Counted from the first letter of the stretch, positions 26,211 to 35,125 are shown. The stretch: 64,000 bases of DNA from Chryseobacterium defluvii (GCF_014204415.1 NZ_JACHLE010000006.1:105261-169260), one strand, 5' to 3'. Made by a program: numbers and translations. The notes: generated by a model from the letters alone, not told the origin.

Positions 26211-26615
26211 TTATTTTCCGTCGAAGTTTTTTAATTCGTCTACTGTAATACCAAATTCATCCGCATATTTTTTCAGTACTTTTTCGCTTAGCGTTTTGAA
26301 TACTTTGGGTTTTGTATGTCTTTTTACCCGCCATTGCCACATTCCTACATACGCTGCTAATACGCTCAGATCCATTTTATTCAGCTCCATAAAGTAAACA
26401 ACAGGGCTTACAAGATTATTGGCAACATCCTGCTTTGCTTCTTCTATTCTTTCATAAATAAGTTCCATAGACTCATCCAAAGCTGCTTTTTTAGCTTCCC
26501 AACCAATACTGTTGGCCGTGGTATAATTATCGTTTTCATCCGTAACATACAACACTTCGGTCATGTTGGCTGACTTCAGGTTGCTTTCATCTTGGGGAAG
26601 GTCTTGCTTTTTCAT
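26211..26615 (-). CDS. Cluster-associated protein of unknown function
   Basis: A 134-residue cytoplasmic protein with no signal peptide or helix long enough to cross a membrane with confidence, apart from a moderately hydrophobic L-S-V-L-A-A-Y-V-G-M-W-Q-W stretch near residues 83-95. The C-terminus (V-L-K-K-Y-A-D-E-F-G-I-T-V-D-E-L) looks like a small helical tail. I do not recognise a named domain. It starts 5 nt after the FabZ-like gene stop and is inside the operon, so it probably serves the pigment pathway, perhaps as a small partner of the hotdog or BtrH-like proteins. Confidence 0.78.
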   Translation of the reverse strand: MKKQDLPQDESNLKSANMTEVLYVTDENDNYTTANSIGWEAKKAALDESMELIYERIEEAKQDVANNLVSPVVYFMELNKMDLSVLAAYVGMWQWRVKRHTKPKVFKTLSEKVLKKYADEFGITVDELKNFDGK

Positions 26616-26620
26616 TTGTT

Positions 26621-27064
26621 TTACTGTTTGAGTTCCTGAATAAATAAATTGATCTCGGCTCTGATCAATAACTCATCATTATTAAAAGTTTCACAAAAGA
26701 TATGGCAGATGTTCTCATATTGAGAGATCAGTGATGCTTTTGATATGATCTTATCGCCTGTTTTTGGCAGGGAAAATATCTCTATTTTTTTTATATTGGT
26801 AATAAAACCGATCACTTTTGTATCCGCTTCCGGGTTTTCAAAGAAACTTTGTCCAAGAATTGCCGAGCATGTCTGTGCCAGATTTTCAATGAGGCCGGCT
26901 TCAGAAAATTCATTATGATGAACGAAGATATTATGGTGGGTGATCTCGAAGGAAGTGATAACATTTTCTTTGGTAAGCTCCAAAATATGGTCTACCATCA
27001 GCATGGGTTCACGGTGAGGCAGGTAATGGCGTATATTAATGGTATTATCTTCCGTGATCTTCAT
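26621..27064 (-). CDS. FabZ-like hotdog protein, Glu-type (ApeP-like), first
   Basis: A 147-residue hotdog protein with the FabZ N-terminal motif Y-L-P-H-R-E-P-M-L-M-V-D (14-25). The helix A-G-L-I-E-N-L-A-Q-T holds E60 at the catalytic Glu position, but the H-F-P-G-x-P loop that should hold the His is replaced by V-H-H-N-E-F-S-E. It is therefore complementary to the His-type hotdog at 15522-15896. In aryl polyene systems the dehydratase is a heterodimer of such unlike subunits. It is 4 nt from the second FabZ-like gene upstream, suggesting a further pair. Confidence 0.82.
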   Translation of the reverse strand: MKITEDNTINIRHYLPHREPMLMVDHILELTKENVITSFEITHHNIFVHHNEFSEAGLIENLAQTCSAILGQSFFENPEADTKVIGFITNIKKIEIFSLPKTGDKIISKASLISQYENICHIFCETFNNDELLIRAEINLFIQELKQ

Positions 27065-27068
27065 ACGA

Positions 27069-27500
27069 TTATTTTACAACGGTTTTCATTTGGGATCTGG
27101 CGATCACTCTGCCATTCAGTCTGGTGGTCGTATTCACCAGCGTAACACCCATTATTTCATTAAGGATTTCAACTTCCGACTGTAAATGGTCTCCAGCTTC
27201 AGGCAATTCTTCGGCCTCAAAGGATTTTATGGCTCCAATGTATCCTGTGGGAGCTTCTTTTCCCAAAAGGTAATATTTATAACCGGTATGCAGTGCTACA
27301 CTTTGTGCCTGATGCTCTATAAGTCCTGAAGCCTGAAAAACACCATCCTGAACAAAAATATTATCATCTTTTATTTCTAATCCTGAGATCAGGTGGTTTT
27401 CAGAATATTCTGCAAGCTCATTCACCATCACGAAAGGGGATCTTTGCGGGATAAGGCTTTCCACGAAATTTTTGTCGGATATAGGTAATTGTTTTTCCAT
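27069..27500 (-). CDS. FabZ-like hotdog protein, Glu-type, second
   Basis: A 143-residue hotdog homologue of its neighbour. It has L-I-P-Q-R-S-P-F-V-M-V-N (17-27) and E62 in A-S-G-L-I-E-H-Q-A-Q, with no H-F-P-G-x-P motif. ATG 27500 shares one base with the darB stop (TGATG), a coupled start; an upstream in-frame ATG lies inside darB. The Q for H change in the P-Q-R motif separates it from its neighbour. It could pair with the His-type subunit or act in the dialkylresorcinol branch next to darB; I cannot tell which. Confidence 0.8.
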   Translation of the reverse strand: MEKQLPISDKNFVESLIPQRSPFVMVNELAEYSENHLISGLEIKDDNIFVQDGVFQASGLIEHQAQSVALHTGYKYYLLGKEAPTGYIGAIKSFEAEELPEAGDHLQSEVEILNEIMGVTLVNTTTRLNGRVIARSQMKTVVK

Positions 27501-28639
27501 CAGCAAACAGTTAGCAATGCACAAGAATAAGCAAATCTTCCGCTTTCAGGGATACAAAGCAGTACTTTTTCTCCTTTTTTCAATGTCCCCGAATTCATTA
27601 ATTCTTCTAAGGCAATAAATATGGAACCTGCCCCGATATTTCCCACTTCAGAAAGATTATAGTACCATTTTTCCCAAGGGAAGTCCATGCCTTTTTTAGC
27701 AAATTCTTCTTTCAGTCCCTCTTTGAAGTATCCGGAAGAGATATGAGCCAGGACGTGGTCAATTTTTTCAGGGTCCAGGTTATGTTTATCAAATGAAGCC
27801 CTTAGACTTTCAGCTCCTTTTACGAGAATGAATTCATCCAAAAGCTTGGTGTCTTGTTTTAAAGCAAAAAGCGATTGTTTCAGCCATTCATCCGAAGGAT
27901 GATCTGCCCAGGATTTTAAGCTTCCGTCTTCCTGTTTTTCGCAGCCGGAATACATACAGGCTTCAATTTCGTGGGCATAGGAATAAAAATCGATGAATTC
28001 TATTTTTAAAGAAGTACTGTTTTCTCTGGGTTTGCTTTCCAGTAATAAAGCCCCGGCTCCATCGGAAAGCATCCATCTCAGGAATTCTCTTTTGAAAGCA
28101 ATGATAGGTCTTTCTTCAAGCAGTTTCAAATTTTCCGCTTCATGGTTGAATTTATCAGCGGTCATCCAGGCTGAAAATCTTTCGGAACCTACACAGACTG
28201 CATTTTGTTTTACTCCGGCTTTCACGGAAAGGAAAGCATAATTGAATGCATTCATCCCGGAATTGCAAAGTCCCGTAGAGGTATTGATCTCTATGGATTT
28301 CCCTAAATTCAGTTCTCCATGCACCATTGAGGCATGAGAAGGCTGGATCTGGTCTGCAGAAGTGGTTCCGCAGGATAGCAATTCCATATTGTCTTTTGTG
28401 AAGTTCTCATCAAAAAGGCCTTCAACAGCTTTTGCTGTAATCTGAGCGTTGGTATGGGTGGGTTTTCCGTTTTTATCTAAAGCGTAATACCTGGTCGTTA
28501 TTTTATTGTTCCTTAAAATTAAAGCTCTCGCTTTGGAAGGGGTATCGTTTACCAGTCCAAGATACGTTTCCATTTCATCATTAGATACGGGCTCATTTGG
28601 TAGGTATGTTGAAGCTTTTGTTATAAATACGTCGTGCAT
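27500..28639 (-). CDS. darB: DarB-like KAS III ketosynthase (dialkylresorcinol)
   Basis: A 379-residue KAS III-type enzyme: nucleophile C125 in T-S-T-G-L-C-N-S-G-M-N, a downstream H in L-A-H-I-S-S-G and N in S-E-V-G-N-I-G-A-G-S. It resembles DarB, which joins a beta-ketoacyl thioester with a second acyl unit to build a cyclohexanedione that is aromatised to a 2,5-dialkylresorcinol. It sits between the darA-like gene (2 nt away) and a coupled FabZ-like gene. This supplies the resorcinol half of flexirubin. The assignment rests on motif pattern, pairing with darA and remembered similarity. Confidence 0.9.
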   Translation of the reverse strand: MHDVFITKASTYLPNEPVSNDEMETYLGLVNDTPSKARALILRNNKITTRYYALDKNGKPTHTNAQITAKAVEGLFDENFTKDNMELLSCGTTSADQIQPSHASMVHGELNLGKSIEINTSTGLCNSGMNAFNYAFLSVKAGVKQNAVCVGSERFSAWMTADKFNHEAENLKLLEERPIIAFKREFLRWMLSDGAGALLLESKPRENSTSLKIEFIDFYSYAHEIEACMYSGCEKQEDGSLKSWADHPSDEWLKQSLFALKQDTKLLDEFILVKGAESLRASFDKHNLDPEKIDHVLAHISSGYFKEGLKEEFAKKGMDFPWEKWYYNLSEVGNIGAGSIFIALEELMNSGTLKKGEKVLLCIPESGRFAYSCALLTVC

Positions 28640-28641
28640 CT

Positions 28642-29556
28642 TTATTTTAAATTTATTCCTTGTAAATATTCTTTTTCTTTTTGTCTTTTTGATCTCAAAA
28701 CGGGTGCCAACAATATATGAAATATTAAAACAACTGGCGAAATGATCCAGATCGCAGCCATCAAATATACCTTAAAGAATTTTACCAGCAATGTCCGCTT
28801 TTCTTTTTTCCTGATGATAAGGTTGGACCAGATAGTGAAGATCTTGTTGCCCACTTTTTCCACTCTTACGAGGAAGGGGCGGATCTCTACGGCACCATTT
28901 TTCACCAGGTCAGGCTGAAGATTTTCCAGATCATTATTTTTGAAATGTTTTTTTATGATCTCTCCGTATTTTCCTGCTCCGGCAATTTCCTCATCCGAAA
29001 TTCCGGCAGCCGGAAGGAGTCCTGATTTTTCTTTTTTACCGGTTGTCAGCCAGCGTAAAATGGTCAATACACTGGTATAATTATTATGCCTGTCTACCAG
29101 TGCTATATTTCCTACCAATCTGACGTTCATATTTTTTAAATATACTTTCAGCTTTTCCTGGGAGAGCATCCACATATTCCGTGTTCCGGAAACGGTCACT
29201 ACGGGAGTGTCTTTCAGTAGGTTTTCGGCATATCCGCTTTTCAGGAATGAAATGATTGGGATAGACGGGGTAAGGTACCATACCTGATATCCGAAAATGA
29301 TAAGGTCATATTTTTTGCTGAGGATGTCTTCTGATGGCGGGAAGATCTCTTTTGGGATCTGCAGATAGGATTCCGGAAAGGTGTTGAAAAAAACATCATC
29401 GGGCCATGGAAAAGGAAAATCCTCTTTTAGCCGGATATTATAGTAGGTAACGTTATATTCTTCCTTATTATCTTCAAAAGGCCGGGCTATATTCTTCACA
29501 ATGTCCTCCAGCTGGCCGGTCTGTGAATAGTATATAACAAGGATGTTTTTTTTCAT
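28642..29556 (-). CDS. darA: DarA-like dialkylresorcinol condensing/aromatising enzyme
   Basis: A 304-residue protein starting with a flavodoxin-like fold: V-I-Y-Y-S-Q-T-G-Q-L near residues 7-16 is a phosphate-binding loop, with W-Y-L-T-P-S-I-P and V-S-G-T-R-N-M-W as further FMN contacts. The last 70 residues contain a hydrophobic helix (I-W-I-I-S-P-V-V-L-I-F-H) and a basic tail, suggesting membrane association. DarA is thought to aromatise the DarB product to dialkylresorcinol, consistent with a flavin-binding fold. It is followed 2 nt later by darB. Confidence 0.88.
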   Translation of the reverse strand: MKKNILVIYYSQTGQLEDIVKNIARPFEDNKEEYNVTYYNIRLKEDFPFPWPDDVFFNTFPESYLQIPKEIFPPSEDILSKKYDLIIFGYQVWYLTPSIPIISFLKSGYAENLLKDTPVVTVSGTRNMWMLSQEKLKVYLKNMNVRLVGNIALVDRHNNYTSVLTILRWLTTGKKEKSGLLPAAGISDEEIAGAGKYGEIIKKHFKNNDLENLQPDLVKNGAVEIRPFLVRVEKVGNKIFTIWSNLIIRKKEKRTLLVKFFKVYLMAAIWIISPVVLIFHILLAPVLRSKRQKEKEYLQGINLK

Positions 29557-29599
29557 TACTATTTTTTAATGTTTACAAAAATATACTTTTCAGATTTAT

Positions 29600-32500
29600 T
29601 TACTGTTTTTTGAAAATTTTTATTGATCCGGAGTTTAATTCCTCCAAATAGGTGCTGTTTTCGAACTTCTGATTTTTTATATTCAGTAAAATAACTGTTT
29701 CGGGCGGATCTGAAATGCTGTTCAGGTCAAAGTTTTCATCTGAAACCAGAAGTACATCAATCTTTTTGTTGACTTTCGAGATATCATCTATGTAGTTCAG
29801 TTTTCTTCTTTTTACCAAATAATTTTGTTTGGCGATCTCTCGCTTTTCTTCATTGCCGATCCGGCTGAATATTCTTCTGCCAGCCTGATATAGGGTCAGA
29901 AGAACATCTTTCTGGCCAAAGTCGTCTGCAATGTGCAGAAGAACAGCATCATTTGGGATGTGTTTGTTTAATTCAAAATAAACAGATTTATTGGTGTTGA
30001 AATCCTGTTTTACTTCCTGTACCACATCATTTTCTTTATATAGAAAGGATAAGAATAATTTCTTTTTAAAGTAATTTTCGTCTTCGATCTCGTTTCTTAG
30101 TCTGGCAAACTCACCTCTGTAATAGGCATTGATTTTCTTTGTCCTTTCAGAATAATTCTTACCAAAGGAAGTATCATGATTACTGATCCTGTCGCCTGTT
30201 TTCACAATAATGTTTCCATCATAAATAATGAAATCCCCTTTTGGAAGGACTTCGGAGTTTCCGTGAATATAAAGGGGAAGAATGTCCAGCCCGAATTGTT
30301 CGGCAAGATAGAATGCTCCTTTGTGGAATCTCATGACATCATTGGTATAAGACCGTTCTGCTTCAGGAAAAACAACAAGAGAGTATCCCTGGTCTACTTT
30401 TTCTTTCAGTTTTTCCATTCCGTTTTCTATTCCCTGAGAGACAGGATAGAAGCCTAAAGCCCGCACCAGTTTACCGAATACCGGTGACTGGTACACCCAA
30501 TCGTTCACCAGATACACAATTTTGTGAGTGGCCATTGCAATCGCAAGTGTATCCAGGAACGAGGTGTGATTGGCAATGATAACTGCCGGCCTGCTGAAGT
30601 CTTCTCTTATATTCTTAATAACCTTTTTCTTTACTAATGGATTAAGATATAGGACAGAAGTTAAAAAACGGGCCATTAATAATTTGATGAAGTCTAACGT
30701 TTTGCCTTTTGAATTTCTCACAAAGAAACTTCCGAAAACCGAGAAAAACAATCCTCCCAGTCCATAATACAAAAACGAAAAAATAGAGTGTATAAACATC
30801 CTGAAAGTAACCGGCGAAAGTCCTTTTTTGGCTCTGTGGATGATCAGAAGCCTGAACCAGAAAGGGTAAAGGGTTGAGGTAATGATAATCACGGAAAACA
30901 TACCGATGAGGGCTACCAAAGCCAGCGAATGTAATGCCGGATGTTTGGCAAAGATCAGTGAGCCTATGGATAATATGGTGGTGAAAACCGCTAGAATAAT
31001 GGAGATCCTATAGGTAGGAAGTTCATTTTTTCCTGTAGTATGCTCTTTCTGCATTGCTTTTGTGAGGAAAATACTGAAATCGTCACCTACCCCGAAGACT
31101 AACGTACAGACCACAGTACTGAAAATGTTTAATTCTAATCCTAAGAAATACAATATCCCTGCTGTGACCACCCCCGTTAAAACGATCGGGAACATCGTAA
31201 GTACAGACAGTTCAAAGTTCCTGAAAAAGACAATGATCGTCAGGATAATGGCCAGAAGAGAATAATTGATCAGTGTATTAAAATCCTTTTTCAGCAATCC
31301 CAAAAAATTTTCATTCATCTGCTGGCGGTCGATAGCCAGAACATCATGTTTTTCTTCTATGTCTTTAATAAAAGCATCTCTTTTGTTCTCATCAACTTTT
31401 ACAACGTTTGAAACCGTGTAAAATCCTTTTTCACTGCCTAAAAATTCGGAGATCTGTAGTGCTTTTACTTTTTCGTAGTCTTTCAGGCTTAAAGTTGAAT
31501 AATTTTGATGTAAAGTTTCATCGAACTGTGCAAATGCAGTGCTGTTAAATCCAAATTTATTACCATTACGGATCAGTTCGGAAATGGTCTGTTTTTTTTT
31601 ATCCTGATCCCAGAATTTTTTCCAGGCGTCTGTTTTCTTTTGCTGGTCTTTTTCAGACAGGACAATATTCCCAAGAGAATTATAGCTTAAAATTTTACCT
31701 TCCCGTTTTTCCTGTTCCAGAAAATGATTCAGTTGGGAATTTCTCGTTAATGCCTCTTCTTCAGAATTCCCATAAGAGATGGTATAGATGGATTTTGAAG
31801 TGATATCTGAAAGTTTTTCCAGTTTTGCTTCACTTATTTTTAATTCCTCCGGGATATAGTTCAGGTCGCCGATATCTTCATTAAACCCTACATGCCTGAA
31901 ACCAAACAGGCACGCAATAATGATCAGCGAACATCCAATAATCAGGGGTTTGTTTTTTTCATACGGATAAGAACCTATCCTGTCTATGAAATTGGTATTA
32001 AGTTTTTTTTCTTTTTTCTTCGGATGATAAAGCTGGGGAACAATAATTAATGCCAAAATAGAGGATAGAATAACCGTTATGGCAGCAAAAAGGCCTAAAT
32101 CCTTAAGGGCTTCCGAACGGACGAAGACCAGGCATAAGAAGGATACGGCAGTCGTTGCGCTGCTTAATATAATAGGCTGTGTGATCTCCTTATAAAGTTC
32201 CTCAATGTTGTTATTATGTTTATAATGGGTGAGAATATGAAGGGCATAGTCTATGGTAATGCCGATCAGAATGGCTCCCACACTTAATGATATGGCTGAA
32301 ATTTTATCTTTGATAAAGTATAAAATCATGAGGGCAATCAAAACCGAGAAAACGGTTGGAAGGAAAACGATAATGGGTGTAAAGAAGTTTCTGAAGTAAT
32401 AAATCAGCAGGATCAAAAGCACTGTCATGGAGATCAAAACAGTATTCTGTATATCTTTTTTGATCTGTTGGGCATTGGCAACGGCAATAACCGGAGATCC

Positions 32501-33253
32501 GAAATAGCTTATTTCGGTCTTTCCTTTGAATTGCTTATTGATACTGTCCTTTATTTCATTAAGCTGATTAACGAAAACTTCATTGTTTTTCGTATCGTTG
32601 CTTTTGTTTTTAGGTTCAATGAACAGGAGAAGGTTCTTACCGTCTTTTGTAACGATATAATTGTCTTCCAGCTTAAAATCTTTGCTGATATTTAAGGCGT
32701 TGAGCTTTTTAATGCCTAAGAATGTGATCCCGAGCGGATCTTTTTTAATGAAATCTTTGGTCACCAGGCTTGTGGGAGAAACCAGCGATATGTAATTATT
32801 TTCTACCTGTCTGGCAATGCTGTCTTTGCTGAGCTTTCTTTCGATATTTTTATAATCGTTTTCGTCCAGAAATAACGGGAGATTCCGGCTGACAAAGTCA
32901 AACGTCTCAGAAATTTCATTGTCATTCACTTTCCCCTGGATGGAGCCGATATACTTTTGCATAGGTTCGGTCTTTTGTAAAAAAGTGTCAGCAGTTTCAG
33001 AGAGTTGAAAATTGTCTTCTCCGGATTTGTTTTCAATAATCACAATGATCTTATCGGAAAAGTTGAGCTGTTTAAGAACTTTTGCCGTAAGATCAGATTT
33101 CTCACTTTTAGGAATGATCTGGTTAATGTCTTCTTCAAAATTGATCCTGGAGGCAAAAAACAGGCACAAAGCACTAATCCCTAATGCAAATAATACAGAA
33201 AGGAAACGATTTTTTGAAATCAGATCATATAAAAATATAAAAAAACGATGCAT
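29600..33253 (-). CDS. MMPL/RND exporter fused to a lysophospholipid acyltransferase and a C-terminal domain
   Basis: About 1,217 residues from ATG 33253. Residues 1-800 are an RND/MMPL-type transporter with two sets of membrane helices and two large periplasmic loops. From about 870 follows a PlsC-type acyltransferase with N-H-T-S-F-L-D (H896 and D901) and the V-V-F-P-E-A-E-R-S-Y block; the last 115 residues look like a degenerate Rossmann or methyltransferase-like domain (H-I-A-D-D-F-G). Aryl polyene clusters have separate MMPL exporters and acyltransferases; here they are one chain, suggesting acylation coupled to export. A longer TTG start (33277) lies in the promoter, so ATG is preferred. 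First gene of the minus-arm operon. Confidence 0.88.
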   Translation of the reverse strand: MHRFFIFLYDLISKNRFLSVLFALGISALCLFFASRINFEEDINQIIPKSEKSDLTAKVLKQLNFSDKIIVIIENKSGEDNFQLSETADTFLQKTEPMQKYIGSIQGKVNDNEISETFDFVSRNLPLFLDENDYKNIERKLSKDSIARQVENNYISLVSPTSLVTKDFIKKDPLGITFLGIKKLNALNISKDFKLEDNYIVTKDGKNLLLFIEPKNKSNDTKNNEVFVNQLNEIKDSINKQFKGKTEISYFGSPVIAVANAQQIKKDIQNTVLISMTVLLILLIYYFRNFFTPIIVFLPTVFSVLIALMILYFIKDKISAISLSVGAILIGITIDYALHILTHYKHNNNIEELYKEITQPIILSSATTAVSFLCLVFVRSEALKDLGLFAAITVILSSILALIIVPQLYHPKKKEKKLNTNFIDRIGSYPYEKNKPLIIGCSLIIIACLFGFRHVGFNEDIGDLNYIPEELKISEAKLEKLSDITSKSIYTISYGNSEEEALTRNSQLNHFLEQEKREGKILSYNSLGNIVLSEKDQQKKTDAWKKFWDQDKKKQTISELIRNGNKFGFNSTAFAQFDETLHQNYSTLSLKDYEKVKALQISEFLGSEKGFYTVSNVVKVDENKRDAFIKDIEEKHDVLAIDRQQMNENFLGLLKKDFNTLINYSLLAIILTIIVFFRNFELSVLTMFPIVLTGVVTAGILYFLGLELNIFSTVVCTLVFGVGDDFSIFLTKAMQKEHTTGKNELPTYRISIILAVFTTILSIGSLIFAKHPALHSLALVALIGMFSVIIITSTLYPFWFRLLIIHRAKKGLSPVTFRMFIHSIFSFLYYGLGGLFFSVFGSFFVRNSKGKTLDFIKLLMARFLTSVLYLNPLVKKKVIKNIREDFSRPAVIIANHTSFLDTLAIAMATHKIVYLVNDWVYQSPVFGKLVRALGFYPVSQGIENGMEKLKEKVDQGYSLVVFPEAERSYTNDVMRFHKGAFYLAEQFGLDILPLYIHGNSEVLPKGDFIIYDGNIIVKTGDRISNHDTSFGKNYSERTKKINAYYRGEFARLRNEIEDENYFKKKLFLSFLYKENDVVQEVKQDFNTNKSVYFELNKHIPNDAVLLHIADDFGQKDVLLTLYQAGRRIFSRIGNEEKREIAKQNYLVKRRKLNYIDDISKVNKKIDVLLVSDENFDLNSISDPPETVILLNIKNQKFENSTYLEELNSGSIKIFKKQ

Positions 33254-33274
33254 TCTATTATAAAATCCGGTTTG

Positions 33275-33303
33275 CAAATTTAAATTTTTAAGAATTAGTT
33301 CAA
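33275..33303 (-). promoter_or_regulatory. Promoter of the minus-arm pigment operon
   Basis: On the minus strand TTG (33303-33301), an 18-nt spacer and TAAATTTG (33282-33275) match the Bacteroidota consensus TTG-N19-TAnnTTTG. The ATG of the exporter fusion follows 22 nt later. This is among the best promoters in the window. Confidence 0.7.
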
Positions 33304-33368
33304 AAGTTTTGATCTATAAGTTTCATTGAAAATCAACAAAATATTCTAGGTGAAATAAAAAAAACTTA

Positions 33369-33376
33369 TACTTTTG
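33369..33376 (+). promoter_or_regulatory. Promoter -7 element before the EpsG-like gene
   Basis: TACTTTTG fits TAnnTTTG, about 100 nt before the ATG, implying a leader of about 90 nt. It faces away from the divergent minus-arm promoter, with about 65 nt between. Confidence 0.5.
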
Positions 33377-33474
33377 CAGAAGTTCCCAATTGATGAAAAA
33401 AATTAGAATATAAAACTTCTTTAAATAAGGGACTTAGTTTTTGATATGTTTTAGGACTACATACCTATAAAATA

Positions 33475-34611
33475 ATGAGTTTACTGCACCCATATTTTCT
33501 GATAGCCATATTTTTTCTGCTCATTTTTAGTTACCAGGAAGTATTCCAGGGAAAGGTAGACAGGAAATATCTTTATATTTTATGTGGTTATCTGGTGCTT
33601 ATTGCCGGGTTCCGGGATGCCGGGGCAGACTATGGGAGTTACCGGGGTATTTATACTTATTCTGATACATTAGATTATTCAAGTATTATTCAGAAAGGCC
33701 TGCACATGGAGCCTGCACAGCAAATTGCGGTGGAATGGCTGTATGTACTGATCAATAAGCTGCTTTTAAATATTTTTAATGCGCCCTTTTACATGCTTAC
33801 CTTTGTGGTGGCTGTTCTTACGATCTTCTTCAAGGCCAGGTATATAGAAGATAATACTTTTTATCCGTTTACTTTTATCCTGTTCCTGTTTGTTCCCGGG
33901 TTTTTCATTACCGAATGTGGGCAGATGAGGCAGGGGCTGGGGGTTTTTATAGTGTATTATGCAGTAAGGTTTATAAAAGAAAGAAAGCTGTTTTACTATC
34001 TTCTTTGTATTTATCTGGCGGGAGGGATTCATAATGTAAGTTATGCATTTTTACCAATGTATTGGGTGGCCCGTATTCCGGCAAATAAAGGAGTCATGTT
34101 GGGAGCTATTGTAATATCCATATTCCTGTCGCCTTTTGAGGTCTACAGGGTTTTTGGCAGCTTTCTGGACAGTATTGCTTCAGATAGTGCCGTTATTGGT
34201 GGTTTCAATGCCTATATGGATGAAACAGCGGAAAGGCTTAACGGAAATATAGGTATACCGGAGATTTTAACGGCTATTCTTACTTTCTTCCTTTTCGTAT
34301 TTGATACAAAGTTAAAAGAGAAATACCCGTATTACGAGTATCATAGGAATTATGCCCTTGTGGGAATATGCTTTTACTTCATATTCAGGAACAATCCCGT
34401 TTTCTCGTCTAGGCTTGTAGGTGCTTTTACTGGTTTTGGATTCCTGATCATTCCCAATGCCATGTATGTGGTGTCTAAAAGTTCAAAAAAAATGATCTAT
34501 GCGTTCATTATATTTATGGTGATATTTAATATTGCGGTATTCTCGAGCTTTAGAAATATTGTATCAGGTAAATTTACAATTGATCTTTACAAGAATTTCC
34601 TTCTTCCTTAA
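33475..34611 (+). CDS. EpsG-family polysaccharide polymerase-like membrane protein
   Basis: A 378-residue integral membrane protein with about ten hydrophobic helices. The motifs G-F-R-D-A-G-A-D-Y-G-S-Y (48-59), F-I-T-E-C-G-Q-M-R-Q-G-L-G and the G-G-I-H-N-V-S-Y segment are those of the EpsG family of Wzy-like exopolysaccharide polymerases. It stands alone, with its own promoter and about 510 nt of noncoding DNA after it. The export machinery for exopolysaccharide lies 18 kb away at 51437-55950, so it may polymerise the glycan those proteins handle; that link is inferred. Confidence 0.82.
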   Translation: MSLLHPYFLIAIFFLLIFSYQEVFQGKVDRKYLYILCGYLVLIAGFRDAGADYGSYRGIYTYSDTLDYSSIIQKGLHMEPAQQIAVEWLYVLINKLLLNIFNAPFYMLTFVVAVLTIFFKARYIEDNTFYPFTFILFLFVPGFFITECGQMRQGLGVFIVYYAVRFIKERKLFYYLLCIYLAGGIHNVSYAFLPMYWVARIPANKGVMLGAIVISIFLSPFEVYRVFGSFLDSIASDSAVIGGFNAYMDETAERLNGNIGIPEILTAILTFFLFVFDTKLKEKYPYYEYHRNYALVGICFYFIFRNNPVFSSRLVGAFTGFGFLIIPNAMYVVSKSSKKMIYAFIIFMVIFNIAVFSSFRNIVSGKFTIDLYKNFLLP

Positions 34612-35125
34612 AAGTGCACATTCTAAAACAATGATGGAAATATACTGGAAGATTTACGGCTGATTTTCTAAAAATGTGCATATCTCGATTAATTAAAATT
34701 GTTAATTTTTCAGAAAATATAGTTTGGAAATACAATTTTTCTTTTTTAGGAATGATTTGTAAATAAAACATATAATTTAAAGATCTACAGTGGGTTATGC
34801 TTGAGATTGAACATCAAATTTATAAATCTATTGAGCCTTTTTTACAAAAATCAATTTCACTATTGCAGGATATTTCATATTAACTGAAATTTGTTTCATT
34901 AAATACTTTGATAATTTTTTAAACAAACACAATAATGAAAAATTTGCTATCCCTGGAGAGGTCTTTTTCTCTTCTTCCATTTATTCCCATCCTTTGTAGT
35001 TAAGGCTTAGCTTGACAGAAAAGCATAAATATTTGATCTATCATTTTGGTTAGATCCTAAAGAATTGTGACTGTTTCTAAAAGCTATCTCATATTTTCAA
35101 AAAATACTTTTTAAAATTAACACAT
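34612..35125. other. 514-nt noncoding gap
   Basis: AT-rich DNA with no annotated-size gene. It holds a 22-codon frame at 34935-35003 (M-K-N-L-L-S-L-E-R-S) that may be chance, a near-consensus TACTTTG at about 34904, and several short T tracts. Presumably it includes the promoter and leader of the large T9SS gene that follows, but I could not fix a single promoter with confidence. Confidence 0.4.

Noticed and set aside
33253..33277. TTG start extending the exporter fusion by eight codons
   Set aside because: The TTG is part of the minus-strand -7 element TAAATTTG, so it lies upstream of the transcript start.
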